Shown: one piece after another, positions 36,188 to 45,310 of the stretch
How the letters are laid out: every line of letters starts with the position of its first letter
Position numbering within the stretch: position 1 is the first letter of the stretch
From: Aureispira sp. CCB-E
Lineage (GTDB): Bacteria; Bacteroidota; Bacteroidia; Chitinophagales; Saprospiraceae
Length of the DNA stretch: 64,000 bases
Reading direction: 5' to 3'
NCBI RefSeq assembly: GCF_031326345.1
Contig: NZ_CP133671.1
Location: forward strand, 2,976,001-3,040,000
Translations under genes and position numbers: made by a program
Notes under the pieces: generated by a model
Databases searched by the model: none
Told to the model about the DNA's origin: nothing
What the model saw: only the letters and a program-made list of their open reading frames with translations

Positions 36188-36791
36188 TAAAAAAGAAGTG
36201 TTTGATGCCTGTTAAAATACTTTGTACAGCATAGGCTGCTAGAATTAGTCCCATGATTTTACTAATGACAATAATCCCATAGTTACCAATTTTTTCCTGC
36301 ACAGCATTAGCTGCCAGTAATATCAGACCTGTTAGCGCAATAACAATTAGAACAATCAGGGTGGTCACAGCTTGTTGTTGAATGCTATAATGGTGATTGT
36401 CTGTCATTAGAACTACAGCCATGATTGCCCCAGGAGAAGCAATGGAAGGCATTGCTACGGGAAATATAGTAACATGATTATAATCTGTTATTCGATTGAT
36501 TTCTTCCTCAGGTTTGCTGTCTCCAAAAATCATACTGAGCGCAAATAGAAACAAAATCACACCTCCTGATATTTGAAAAGCATCCAAAGAAACTTCCATT
36601 CCTTCTAGAATTAATTGTCCTATTATAATAAAAAACAATAAGATACAAAAGGCAATTCCTGCAGCACGAATTGCAATTTTTTGTTGTTGGACTTTATCAA
36701 AGTTTTTAGTAGCTTCTAAATAAACAGGAACAGAACCGAGGGGATCAATAACGGCAATCAAAAAGAAAAAGGTCGTGATAAATTCAGACAT
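36183..36791 (-). CDS. MarC-family (UPF0056) integral membrane protein
   Basis: 202 residues with six hydrophobic helices, the standard MarC size. The family's first helix motif FFFLIAVIDPLGSVPVYLE is present, as are FQISGGVILFLFALSMIFG in the middle and FPVAMPSIASPGAIMAVV, the conserved P-A-GPG-like loop of the second half. The function of MarC proteins is unsettled; the name comes from an old, not upheld, link to multiple antibiotic resistance. It lies 12 bases downstream of the DUF3124 lipoprotein gene, so they are probably co-transcribed. Confidence 0.88.
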   Translation of the reverse strand: MSEFITTFFFLIAVIDPLGSVPVYLEATKNFDKVQQQKIAIRAAGIAFCILLFFIIIGQLILEGMEVSLDAFQISGGVILFLFALSMIFGDSKPEEEINRITDYNHVTIFPVAMPSIASPGAIMAVVLMTDNHHYSIQQQAVTTLIVLIVIALTGLILLAANAVQEKIGNYGIIVISKIMGLILAAYAVQSILTGIKHFFFK

Positions 36792-36803
36792 ATTAATGCT
36801 ATT

Positions 36804-37313
36804 TTATTTTATTCGTTTTGCTTGAGCTGAAAAAGACAAACCTTGTTGCCCTTTGGTTGAATTCATGATTCCCTCAAATAAAGGTTCGGGACAGCCCAAA
36901 GGTATTTTCCACTCAAATAAAAAATTAGAACCCGTTCCACCACTTACATCTGTTAAGTCTATGATGATTTCTGTTGTTTCCATAGGTGATAAGAACACAG
37001 GTTGATCAAAATAAGTTCTAATTAATGCTCCATATGTGTCGTAATAAGAAGCACTCAGTAAATAAATAGTATCTGTGTCACTAGTATTTCGCAAACTAAC
37101 CATAGCTGTTAAGTTCGTCACTCGCTTATCGTCTGCACTGTATATTTGAGAATAAATAGAAAGATAGGATTTCCCATATTCTAACGAATCTACCTGTTGG
37201 ATGTCAATAAATTTTTCAGACCAGTTTTGTGTAGGAAGTGAACTCGGGTGATCTTCTTCATGGCAAGAACTAGCAAACGTGATGATAAGTAGAAAATATA
37301 AATATTTTTTCAT
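36804..37313 (-). CDS. DUF3124-family lipoprotein
   Basis: 169 residues. Lipoprotein signal peptide with lipobox ASSC (cysteine near residue 17). The mature part matches DUF3124 features: GKSYLSIYSQIYSAD, LTAMVSLRNTSDTDTIYLLSASYYDT, then Y-(D)-QPVFLSPMETTEIIID and DVSGGTGSNFLFEW, the most conserved stretch. The family is of unknown function and envelope location. It precedes the marC-like gene by 12 bases. Upstream, 37314-37605 contains no gene and no promoter that I can support. Confidence 0.78.
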   Translation of the reverse strand: MKKYLYFLLIITFASSCHEEDHPSSLPTQNWSEKFIDIQQVDSLEYGKSYLSIYSQIYSADDKRVTNLTAMVSLRNTSDTDTIYLLSASYYDTYGALIRTYFDQPVFLSPMETTEIIIDLTDVSGGTGSNFLFEWKIPLGCPEPLFEGIMNSTKGQQGLSFSAQAKRIK

Positions 37314-37605
37314 TGTAAGAATTATTATTTAGCAGATGGTATTATCTTATTGCAGTATTTGTTGTTGTTTGTTAATGTTTTAGATTTTTAGTTGGTGTTG
37401 GTTGACCTGAGATAGGGTAGACGCTTGCTAAAAATACTTTTTTATTAGAATAGTAGCTCGTTGCTTTTTACTTTTTTAACAAAAAGATGAATAGTATGCC
37501 ATTCTGTTAGAGTATTTTGTAGGTACTAAGTAAAGCAATCTCATGCAATGTTAAACGCTTGATTATCTTTAGGGCTACTTTGGATCTTTTTTGTAGGAGG
37601 TCAAC

Positions 37606-38280
37606 CTAAGAAGCATTATTGGTAGGTTTTATTTTCTTCTTAATATTTGCCCATATCCAATACTCAACAATAATTAGATTAGGAACCCAACTAAACCACG
37701 CAACCCAAGTATAACTATTTAGGTTGTACCAATTGAATAAATACCCCAAGAAGAAGGTATACCAACGTAAGGTAATAGCAGATAAGGTTAAAGCGTAACT
37801 GCGTAACATAAATGCTCGATGTTGGAGGATATTTTTCTTGCGAATATACATCCAAGCTTGCCAAGTGAATAACCACCATAAAAAAGATAAAGCAAAAAAA
37901 CAACTGTTAATCAGCCAACCTCCACGTGCATAGAATGCCATGATTAAGGCGGAAGGAGCTGAAATAAATAAAATAAGTCCTACATAAGCTTTCCCCATTC
38001 TACGATGCCATTGTATAGCATTGGTTTGAATCCAACGGCTAAAACCCAAGCCACCAATGACCAAAATACAGCCACTAGTTACAATATGACCATACAAAGC
38101 AGGTAGATAAATAGAATAATGTATTTGTTTAGTTTTTAAGAAAGTAGAAGGGGTCGTGTAAGGAGAAAAGTGCTTGAGGCTACCAACTGTAATCACAACA
38201 GCCATCGATAAAATGAACAGTAGCCCAATACCTTTTCCAATATTTTTGAGAACATTAGCCAGCAGCGACAAATACCCCAT
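37606..38280 (-). CDS. DUF2306-like multi-pass membrane protein
   Basis: About 224 residues if started at the ATG at 38280; further in-frame ATGs at 38307 and 38343 overlap the upstream gene even more. Seven or so hydrophobic helices. HIVTSGCILVIGGLGFSRWI, WHRRMGKAYVGLILFISAPSAL and LQHRAFMLRSYALTLSAITLRW match DUF2306: helix pairs with a conserved His-Arg (WHRRxG) and HRAFMxRSY. These conserved His/Arg suggest haem or quinone contact, but the function is unknown. The reading frame overlaps the end of the upstream YARHG gene by 26 bases, indicating translational coupling. Confidence 0.72.
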   Translation of the reverse strand: MGYLSLLANVLKNIGKGIGLLFILSMAVVITVGSLKHFSPYTTPSTFLKTKQIHYSIYLPALYGHIVTSGCILVIGGLGFSRWIQTNAIQWHRRMGKAYVGLILFISAPSALIMAFYARGGWLINSCFFALSFLWWLFTWQAWMYIRKKNILQHRAFMLRSYALTLSAITLRWYTFFLGYLFNWYNLNSYTWVAWFSWVPNLIIVEYWIWANIKKKIKPTNNAS

Positions 38281-39850
38281 AGGTGGTATTGATGAATTCA
38301 GCTTCATGTCCTTCCATTTTTTTCTTTTGGTTGAGAATAGCACGAATGTTGTGTTTTTCTATTTCACTTAATTGATCGTCTACATTTTTAAATTGTGGGG
38401 TATACCATGCTTGTTTTGCAAAATAATCTTGCCATTTTTTCTTTGTAAAAATGTAACCATGCGCCGCATAAATTTCATTGCGCATTACATCCAAGTCGTC
38501 AATAGTAAGGTGCTCTAAGTTCGCAAAATTTAGATAATCATCTTCTTTTACAGTTGCTCGTTCTTCCTCGGTGAGGTCACGAGAAAAGCAGCCTTTAAAA
38601 TAAAAATCTGTAATTTTAAGTATTCTAGTAAAGGGATACAGACCTTTGACGTCAATAGAACTAATTTTTCCATTGGCACTAATATGATGATAAGTATAAG
38701 TTGTCATCATCGTATAAGTTGGGTGGTGAGCTGCCTTAATCATCATTACTTCTAAGGTATTATCATCAATAAAACGGAAACGAATATTGGGAGAACAAGG
38801 GCCTTGTATACCATAATGTTCTATACTCAGCACATCTATTTTTTCCATTTTTTCATTGACGGTAATAATATCGTTACGTTCTTCATAATAACCACGAGGG
38901 TCGGCTATATACTGTTTAAAAGCACTAATAACGGTTTGATTATTGCCTGTTTTTCGAGCAGTTTCGATGGTTGCCGTTGTTTCGCCATTGCCAGGACCAT
39001 TCCTTACAAACGGACTCCATTCTGTTCTAAATTCAGGAACCAATCCTAATTGGTAGAGGTAGGATGGAAGAACTAACAAGGCTTCTTGTTGCACACGGCT
39101 ATCTTTTTGAAACGTTCTTTGTGTTTTAAAAATTGGAATTAATGTCTCTGAGTTGGAATCAAAAGACCAATTGGTTAAAAGGTTAGCCACTGATTGTGCT
39201 TTGAAAAGGGCTTTGTTGTAATGAGACATAGTATCTAGTGAGACTTCGCCAGAAGTCCTAAGCCAACCAAATTGATCCCCTTTTCTAACTTGAACCCAAG
39301 CATTTTTAACATTGTTACAAGGATAAATGCCGTCAAACTCTGCTTTTAGTAATTCATTGCCAACAATGTCATAAGCTCCTAGTTTACCATCCAATTCCAC
39401 TTCCATAAGATTGGGGGCAACACCACCCATGTTGTAGATTTTATCATATTTTATTGGGATAATCGTTTCGTTCAATTCATTGACCAAACCTACTTTATAA
39501 GAGCCTTTGGGAGCTGCATTTTGATTTGAATCCTTCCAATTGTCTTCCTTCCAATCCCCCGTAGCAACAATAAAATACAGTTGGTTGTTGATGAACATGG
39601 TGTAAGGAATGTGTTGGTGAAATGCTCCAAATTGTTTTTCAAAAGCAGCTGTACGGGCAGCAATCGTCTTTAAATTGATGTTAGATCGTTGTGTTTCTAC
39701 CAACTTGATGGTAGGAGCAGTATTTTCTTTAGAAAATTGTATACTATCTGCACTTGTTGCTTGAAAGGGGGCTTCTTGACTAGTTTCAGTACTAGCACAT
39801 TGATAAAAATAGAAGCTTATCAATAGAAGTAGTGGCCATAAATTTTTCAT
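38255..39850 (-). CDS. YARHG-domain lipoprotein
   Basis: 531 residues. Lipoprotein signal peptide with lipobox ending FYQC (cysteine at 18). The long central part has WG/KWG-like repeats (KLGAYDIVGNELLKAEFDGIYP, QFGWLRTSGEVSL), typical of WG-repeat segments. The C-terminal YARHG domain is clear: DLDVMRNEIYAAHGYIF, then W..YF..Q.WYTP near residues 455-490. YARHG domains occur in extracytoplasmic proteins of many bacteria, with unknown role. The last bases overlap the DUF2306 gene start. Upstream, 39851-40265 holds only half of a palindromic repeat and a lone CAAAAATA -7-like box (39928). Confidence 0.8.
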   Translation of the reverse strand: MKNLWPLLLLISFYFYQCASTETSQEAPFQATSADSIQFSKENTAPTIKLVETQRSNINLKTIAARTAAFEKQFGAFHQHIPYTMFINNQLYFIVATGDWKEDNWKDSNQNAAPKGSYKVGLVNELNETIIPIKYDKIYNMGGVAPNLMEVELDGKLGAYDIVGNELLKAEFDGIYPCNNVKNAWVQVRKGDQFGWLRTSGEVSLDTMSHYNKALFKAQSVANLLTNWSFDSNSETLIPIFKTQRTFQKDSRVQQEALLVLPSYLYQLGLVPEFRTEWSPFVRNGPGNGETTATIETARKTGNNQTVISAFKQYIADPRGYYEERNDIITVNEKMEKIDVLSIEHYGIQGPCSPNIRFRFIDDNTLEVMMIKAAHHPTYTMMTTYTYHHISANGKISSIDVKGLYPFTRILKITDFYFKGCFSRDLTEEERATVKEDDYLNFANLEHLTIDDLDVMRNEIYAAHGYIFTKKKWQDYFAKQAWYTPQFKNVDDQLSEIEKHNIRAILNQKKKMEGHEAEFINTTYGVFVAAG

Positions 39851-39892
39851 AGTGGATGTTTGTCTTATTTTGTCAAAAGAAAGAGACGATAA

Positions 39893-39913
39893 TTTTTCTG
39901 AACAACCACTTGT
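39893..39913. repeat. Half of a TTAAGTAAGTGG-type palindrome
   Basis: AATTTTTCTGAACAACCACTTG resembles the right half of the elements at 29998 and 34981. No matching left half was found, so this is probably a remnant. Confidence 0.35.
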
Positions 39914-40265
39914 TCTATGCTTAAAAACAAAAATAGAAGCGTAAAGACATTACTTTTAGAGATAAAAAACCCATTGATAGTATCAAATTTATTATTTGGC
40001 AATTTTGCGTACAAAAAAGATAAAATAAGTGATTTTAACCGCAAAAAGTCTTTTTTTTGTAAGTAAACTATATTTTATAAAATAGTTTTTGGAAATTTAT
40101 AAAACATTTCCTACTTTCGAGCTAAGGTTATAAAACATTAATTGTGGTTCTATAAAGAGAACAACAAAAGAACAATTAAGGTTTTAAAATTTAATTGATT
40201 GATTTTTGGTGATTAAAAGGTTTGTTAAATGAAAATTTGGCAAACCTTTCTTTTTTTTCAATAAC

Positions 40266-40973
40266 TTATCGTCTTTGTTTTTTTAGCTTTTTACTGCTTC
40301 CTTCTTCTCGAATAAATTTTCCATCAGAAATAAATTCTACGCTATTTAAGTAATGATAGGCCGCATTCGTAGCAAAGGCTGTTGTAATGATAATTTTGTT
40401 GGCTTTGGGATTTTCGATAGGAATGGTTAATTCTCGTTGATCAAATTCAATGGTGATGGATTGAATTGCTTTATTCTTATTGTATTTATAAAATCGAGGA
40501 GGGTCACTATTTTTGAGGCTATCTCTTATCTCCGTAGAAGCAGCCATCATTAATTTTTGGCGTTCTTCTAGCATTTTTAGACCTGCTTCTCCATCCATTT
40601 CCAATGTAGCCGTTTCGTCTTCATTAACAAAAATACTAGAGATAGAGGTAGGGCTTTGTCCCTTTTGTTTTCCTTGAATGATGACGTGCAAATTGTTGAT
40701 TTGAGGATCTTCAACTTCTTCTACAACATAATCTGTTAGCTGATGATCGCTGGTTAGAACTACTCGACCGCTTCCAAGAGGTCGCCACTTGCCTTGAGTA
40801 ATGCAGTTGGTCCATTCTTTATTGTAGGTATAAAAAAAGACACCATCTCGTCGCAAGTTTAATTCAATGGTTTCTTTTGATGATTTGTCTTCATATTTAT
40901 AAATTCCTGTTTGAGCAAAACTGTTGTAGGAAAATAAAATTAAGATTATGAAAAGTAGATGTGAGGTTTTCAT
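40266..40973 (-). CDS. Exported protein of unknown function
   Basis: 235 residues. Signal peptide (MKTSHLLFIILILFSYNSFA, cleavage near 20). The first half of the mature protein is a small beta domain (GIYKYEDKSSKETIELNLRRDGVFFY, TQGKWRPLGSGRVVLTSD), the pattern of Bacteroidota lipocalin-like or META-type domains that report on glycine-tryptophan turns. The C-terminal half has mixed strands and a Lys/Arg-rich end. No enzyme motif. The 40974-41484 region upstream holds an inverted-repeat element and otherwise nothing recognisable. Confidence 0.65.
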   Translation of the reverse strand: MKTSHLLFIILILFSYNSFAQTGIYKYEDKSSKETIELNLRRDGVFFYTYNKEWTNCITQGKWRPLGSGRVVLTSDHQLTDYVVEEVEDPQINNLHVIIQGKQKGQSPTSISSIFVNEDETATLEMDGEAGLKMLEERQKLMMAASTEIRDSLKNSDPPRFYKYNKNKAIQSITIEFDQRELTIPIENPKANKIIITTAFATNAAYHYLNSVEFISDGKFIREEGSSKKLKKQRR

Positions 40974-41285
40974 ATTGTGTTAATTTTTAATTCAAGATAG
41001 TGAAATTTAGGGATAATTTAAATCTATAAAAAAATGATTGCCATTTGCTGTAAATACTTCGCTTCGTGGGTCTTTTAGTTCTTACAAAAAAAATATACAA
41101 AGTATTAATAAATAGTATTCTTAGTGTTATTCTAACAAACTATTTTTTGTGAATATGATAGCAAAAGTTCTATTTGTGTGGGTTAGAACAGGTTGTTTTA
41201 TAAAAATAAATTGAAATGATTCTTACAAAGTAAAAGCGTCGATCGTAGCAAATGATAAATTGATTCGTAGATCAGATGAATCAAC

Positions 41286-41459
41286 AGTTCGTTGAAAAAC
41301 TTTATTAGTTTGATAATCAATAAGTTATAGTTTTACTGTGTTTTATGTTAAGAATTTGATTATCAAACTAATATAAATGTGCTTTTTTATCTTTTTGGTA
41401 AAAAAGTAAACAACTAAGCGATAGCGATCTCACGACCGCAGGGAGCTAATCAACGAACT
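41286..41459. repeat. MITE-like element with AGTTCGTTGA terminal inverted repeats
   Basis: AGTTCGTTGA (41286-41295) and TCAACGAACT (41450-41459) bound 174 bp. Inside is a second inverted pair, ATTAGTTTGATAATCAA and TTGATTATCAAACTAAT, then TATAAATGTGCTTTTTTAT and a GC-richer stretch GATCTCACGACCGCAGGGAG. No reading frame. Homologous elements lie at 43675, 63627 and 35858. Confidence 0.75.
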
Positions 41460-41484
41460 ACTAATGAATAGTATAGTACTGAAA

Positions 41485-42639
41485 TTATGCCAAATTTTGC
41501 ACATTTTTACGAATACTAGATAAATTAATCCATATAAACAAGATACAAAAAAGTAACCCAACTCCCCAAACAATTGGGTGCAAACCAAAACTTAGGTTGT
41601 ATCCTTGTTCTGTTATCAAAGTCGAGATGAAATATTTGGTTGGAATTAATATTGCAAAAACCAATACAACGACAATACCAAATAATTGGAGTAGATTTTG
41701 AGCTAATGTTTTGGTGATTTGCTGGTCTTTGTATCCCAATTGAAGCAGTAATTGAATATCGTGACTAGCTTGAGCAATAAGTACTTGAAAGTTTAAGATA
41801 AAGACCAACATCGCCAAACCAACAATAGTCATTCCTATGGCAACTAAAAGGAAAACAAGCATAAATAGCGTTGTTTTGAGTTCACCTCCGATAAGACCAC
41901 CTCTAGAAATTTCATAGCCTTTTTCTTCTAAAAATTCCTCTAGGGCAACGCTATAGGGGTTGTCTGTAGAGGCAATGATTTGTGTAGGCAGTTTTGCTTC
42001 TTTAGCTTCTCCAAATTTTTTGTTGCTATATTCCATGAACGATTGGGGCACTAAAATAGAGTTGACATTGGGTGTAAAACCACAAACATAGCCATCAAAA
42101 GATTCTTGTATCCCATTGCCCATTATTGTAATTTTGAAGTCAACCATACTAATCGTACTTGCCGAGAATTTGGGCAATCCTTGGCTTGGGGCAAATCCAA
42201 AGTTGTATAAGGCTAAGTAGTCACTGGATAGGACGATTGGAATTCGATTTCCTGGTTGCCATTGAAACAAGGTACTGTCTACACTTAGAAATTCTTGTGG
42301 CAACGACTGAAAAAATAGAAGTGTCCTAAAGCCCATTTTTTGGCTAGATAAGGACACTTTATATTCATTAGACTCAAAAGCATCGACTTGATTAAAAAAA
42401 GGTTGCTGGCTAATTTCTTGAAATTCAGCTGAAGAAAACTCTAGTGGTTTTCCATAGTGTTTCTCAAAAGCTTTATTAATGACCAAAAAATTATCATCTT
42501 TTGCTCCTTTGGTCAAAATTTGCACATCTAAATAAACTTGTAGTGCAAAAAGCAACAAAAATAGACCTATAAAAATGCCTATTGATGCACCAATAGTTTG
42601 CCAGCGGCTTTTGCCTTTCCAAAGTACTTGATTGAGCAT
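41485..42639 (-). CDS. FtsX/MacB-like permease protein
   Basis: 384 residues. One N-terminal hydrophobic helix (about 17-37) is followed by a periplasmic domain of some 220 residues and then three helices starting near residues 262, 310 and 350: the FtsX/MacB layout. The segment between the second and third helices contains the typical QLGYKDQQI coupling-like motif (usually R.LG.....i). Such permeases pair with an ATPase to move lipoproteins or signal across the envelope; no ATPase gene adjoins, only an unknown Pro/Thr-rich protein 9 bases upstream. Substrate unknown. Confidence 0.72.
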   Translation of the reverse strand: MLNQVLWKGKSRWQTIGASIGIFIGLFLLLFALQVYLDVQILTKGAKDDNFLVINKAFEKHYGKPLEFSSAEFQEISQQPFFNQVDAFESNEYKVSLSSQKMGFRTLLFFQSLPQEFLSVDSTLFQWQPGNRIPIVLSSDYLALYNFGFAPSQGLPKFSASTISMVDFKITIMGNGIQESFDGYVCGFTPNVNSILVPQSFMEYSNKKFGEAKEAKLPTQIIASTDNPYSVALEEFLEEKGYEISRGGLIGGELKTTLFMLVFLLVAIGMTIVGLAMLVFILNFQVLIAQASHDIQLLLQLGYKDQQITKTLAQNLLQLFGIVVVLVFAILIPTKYFISTLITEQGYNLSFGLHPIVWGVGLLFCILFIWINLSSIRKNVQNLA

Positions 42640-42648
42640 AGCGTATGA

Positions 42649-43425
42649 TTATAAGTATCTACGGCGAACCAGTTTTACAAAATCTTTAGCAATTGGTTTT
42701 TTCACTTTTTTCATCCAATTGTACGTATCTGCTAATTCAGATTCAATATACAAACGTGCGCTGTTAAAATCTTTTTCGTCGTTTAGTACTTTTATAGCAG
42801 CTTGAAATTTAGCAACATCTCCACCGAACAATTCATTAATGTATAGAAATTTTTCGTTAAGCCCTAATGCTTTATTTAAATCACTAAGAGGAGTGGCACT
42901 TAGTTTTTGAGATAAATCAGTTGCTTCTTTAAAGATAAATAATTCTTCATAATCCTCATTAAAGGCAGTACTTGTTGTGCTGTCTTTAGGGGGTTCTACT
43001 TGTTTTTCTGCCTTTGGAGTCTCTTGCTCAACAGCAGGTTTTGTTTCTGTAGGCGTTGTTTCTTTTGGTTGCTCAACAATAGGTTCTTCTTTAACTGTTG
43101 ATTTAGGAGATTTGTTGGGCGTTACTTCATTCCCCGTTTTTTCGGTTGTTGGGCTAGGATCTGTTGTATTGAAAACCAACTTAGGGCGTTTTTTGGCTTC
43201 TTTTTCTCTTGTTTTTTGGGTAGGAGTAGTTGTTTTATGAACTTCTTGTGTACTAGTTGTTGCTACTTTTGCGGTTGCTTCATCAAAACAAGCGTCGTAT
43301 AGTTCTCGAATAGAAGCTATTAAAGCATCATGATCTACTCTAGAAATAATTTCCTGATTAGCATTTAAATAGTCATAAAAACGATTGACTTTTTCTAGTT
43401 TTTGTTTTACGTTTTGCAAATTCAT
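42649..43425 (-). CDS. Protein with Pro/Thr/Glu/Lys-rich linker and conserved C-terminal helical domain
   Basis: 258 residues, cytoplasmic. The N-terminal 50 residues are helical (VKQKLEKVNRFYDYLNANQE). Residues about 55-155 form a low-complexity linker of TT, KP, EK and PKE runs. The C-terminal 95 residues (LGLNEKFLYINELFGGDVAKF, NDEKDFNSARLYIESELADTYNW, FVKLVRRRY) look like a compact conserved helical domain that I have the impression is widespread in Bacteroidota, without known function. The gene is 9 bases upstream of the FtsX-like permease, so the two are probably coupled; an adaptor role is possible. Confidence 0.65.
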   Translation of the reverse strand: MNLQNVKQKLEKVNRFYDYLNANQEIISRVDHDALIASIRELYDACFDEATAKVATTSTQEVHKTTTPTQKTREKEAKKRPKLVFNTTDPSPTTEKTGNEVTPNKSPKSTVKEEPIVEQPKETTPTETKPAVEQETPKAEKQVEPPKDSTTSTAFNEDYEELFIFKEATDLSQKLSATPLSDLNKALGLNEKFLYINELFGGDVAKFQAAIKVLNDEKDFNSARLYIESELADTYNWMKKVKKPIAKDFVKLVRRRYL

Positions 43426-43584
43426 AAAATGGTATCAATACGGTTTGTGAATCAAATTTTTTGAAAGATAAGTTTTTTCAATTAAAAATCGAGTATAAGC
43501 CTCAAAAGGTTCTTTTAATTTACCATTAATTATATACAGTTGTTGGACAAATAAAGTTCAATAACGACTTTTAAAATGCCAAAA

Positions 43585-43610
43585 GTCTCTTGCTGTGGAG
43601 GGCAAGAGAC
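43585..43610 (-). terminator. Hairpin in the intergenic region before the Pro/Thr-rich protein gene
   Basis: GTCTCTTGC (43585-43593) pairs perfectly with GCAAGAGAC (43602-43610). On the minus strand it is followed by TTTTGGCATTTT, so it could end transcription of the minus-strand gene that stops at 43887. Confidence 0.55.
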
Positions 43611-43674
43611 AGTAAAGAAAATGTATTTGTTGCTTGGTATTTAAATTTATATAATATTTTGCTTGTTTTTACAT

Positions 43675-43814
43675 TACTCCGTTGAAAAATCGTATTAGTT
43701 TGATTATCAGTAAGATGTGCTTTTGTTAGTCTTTGTGCTAAAAGGCTGGTAATCAAACTAATGCAAGATGCTTTTTTACGTTTTTCGTAGGAAAACTAAA
43801 AAATCAACGGAGTA
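43675..43814. repeat. MITE-like element with TACTCCGTTGA terminal inverted repeats
   Basis: TACTCCGTTGA (43675-43685) and TCAACGGAGTA (43804-43814) bound 140 bp. The inner pair ATTAGTTTGATTATCAG and TGGTAATCAAACTAAT and the GATGCTTTTTTACGTTTTTCGTA block match the 41286 element, with compensating changes in both terminal repeats (TTCG to TCCG, CGAA to CGGA), so pairing of the ends is conserved. Confidence 0.72.
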
Positions 43815-43886
43815 TTATTTTATTGAAAAAGAGATAATTCAGTGGCATTATTAGAATAGCAGTAATGGTAATGAATCGTTAAATCC

Positions 43887-45029
43887 TTAAAAAGAATAAT
43901 ATTTAAGAGTAGATAAGCGGACCTTAACTTTATGACCAGCCCAAGCATCTTTAAATTGTATAAATAGTGTAATAAAATTAGCTTCTCTATCGTACTCAAA
44001 TAAATTTGCCTTTTCACCATATCGATCTCTAGGCAAGCCTTCCATATAACCTATTTTCTTGATAATTTTAGCTTTATTAAAATCCTTGATGTCTAGAGTT
44101 TTTCCCGATAAGACTCCTATTTTACAAATTTCCCGATATTTTTTTAGAGTAGTTTGGATCTCAATTCTACCTATTTGGAGATAGAATTTCGAATTCCCTT
44201 TTGGAATAGGCAAATGGGTTAAATAGACAGAGTTACTGTTGATTGCTTTTAGCCCTGAATTGAATTCTAGAACGGATGCCTCTCTTATAAAAACTCTATT
44301 TCCTAGTTCAATTACATTATTCGTGAAATCTACTTCTAACCCCTCTTTTTCATATGCAAAATAGATAATAATGGGTGTTCGATAAATAACTCTTATTGGT
44401 GTTTGATTCTTAAAAGTCAATTTAGAAATAGAAACGCTTCTTATTGCGTCATTTTTTATAGTAAATGTAAAATTTACTTCTTGATTTGCATATATTTTAA
44501 AATTTTCAATCGAGCTACTATTTTCAACTTCTTCATCTAGGGCAAACTCTTTTATTTCTGCATAGTTTTCTATTGAGTAAGGTATATATTTAAAAGAGAC
44601 TTGGACTTTCTTGTCGTAAGTATCCAAGAGTTTGAAATGAACGTGTAATCCAGGAGTGCTTTCAATCTTGGGGCTATTCTTAGAACAATTTAAAATTGCT
44701 TCAGCGACTTTTTCGTTCAAATTTAAAATAAATTCTGATTTTTCTTTTTCAAACTTTTTAAGAAACATTTTGTCTGTCGCTAGTTGTTTTTGATATGTTT
44801 TGGTTTGTTGTCGCGTAGATGAACCAGAACTATCTCCTGAGAATACCGGTAATCCTATATCTAGACTTGTAGCAAATGTTTGCAAATCGGTAATAGAGCT
44901 AAATTCTCCTTTCAAGAGAATAGTTCTAATTGATTTATAATAGGACTCTTTGCTTTCGGCTTCCACCATATCGTGAAAAGCAGTCCCTAAGCCAATTTGG
45001 TTTATAAGTTCTTTACAAAAATTACTCAT
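43887..45029 (-). CDS. Unknown protein, last gene of the peptidase/pentein cluster
   Basis: 380 residues, no signal peptide or membrane helix. The N-terminal 120 residues are helical (ELINQIGLGTAFHDMVEAESK, TDKMFLKKFEKEKSEF) with a Ser/Gly/Gln-rich hinge near 65-80. The rest is beta-rich, with strands like VQVSFKYIPY, FKIYANQEVNFTFTI and VIYRTPIIIYFAYEKEG, suggesting one or two Ig-like or jellyroll sheets. Not recognised. Its lower G+C and strand direction match the genes to its right. It is 281 bases from the peptidase gene; that gap shows no feature I can name. Confidence 0.6.
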   Translation of the reverse strand: MSNFCKELINQIGLGTAFHDMVEAESKESYYKSIRTILLKGEFSSITDLQTFATSLDIGLPVFSGDSSGSSTRQQTKTYQKQLATDKMFLKKFEKEKSEFILNLNEKVAEAILNCSKNSPKIESTPGLHVHFKLLDTYDKKVQVSFKYIPYSIENYAEIKEFALDEEVENSSSIENFKIYANQEVNFTFTIKNDAIRSVSISKLTFKNQTPIRVIYRTPIIIYFAYEKEGLEVDFTNNVIELGNRVFIREASVLEFNSGLKAINSNSVYLTHLPIPKGNSKFYLQIGRIEIQTTLKKYREICKIGVLSGKTLDIKDFNKAKIIKKIGYMEGLPRDRYGEKANLFEYDREANFITLFIQFKDAWAGHKVKVRLSTLKYYSF

Positions 45030-45310
45030 AATTACGGAATTTAGTAATCTGCTAATTTTTATATAAAAAGAAGTAGCTCGTTATGAAGTACAAAATAAAA
45101 GAGTTCGCCTAGGTGATAGAGCCTTTTGTACTTGGTTTATCATAATAGTTATGAATAGTATAGTATATGAGAGCTATTAAGACAGTTTTAGCAGATTAAA
45201 ATTAAAAAATAAAGATTTTAGTTTTTGGTGAGTCGTCTTTTTTTGCATCAAAAACGGCTTTGCCTGAATTGATCTTGCTGATAATGGGGAATTGGTGTAT
45301 GTAGAATGAC

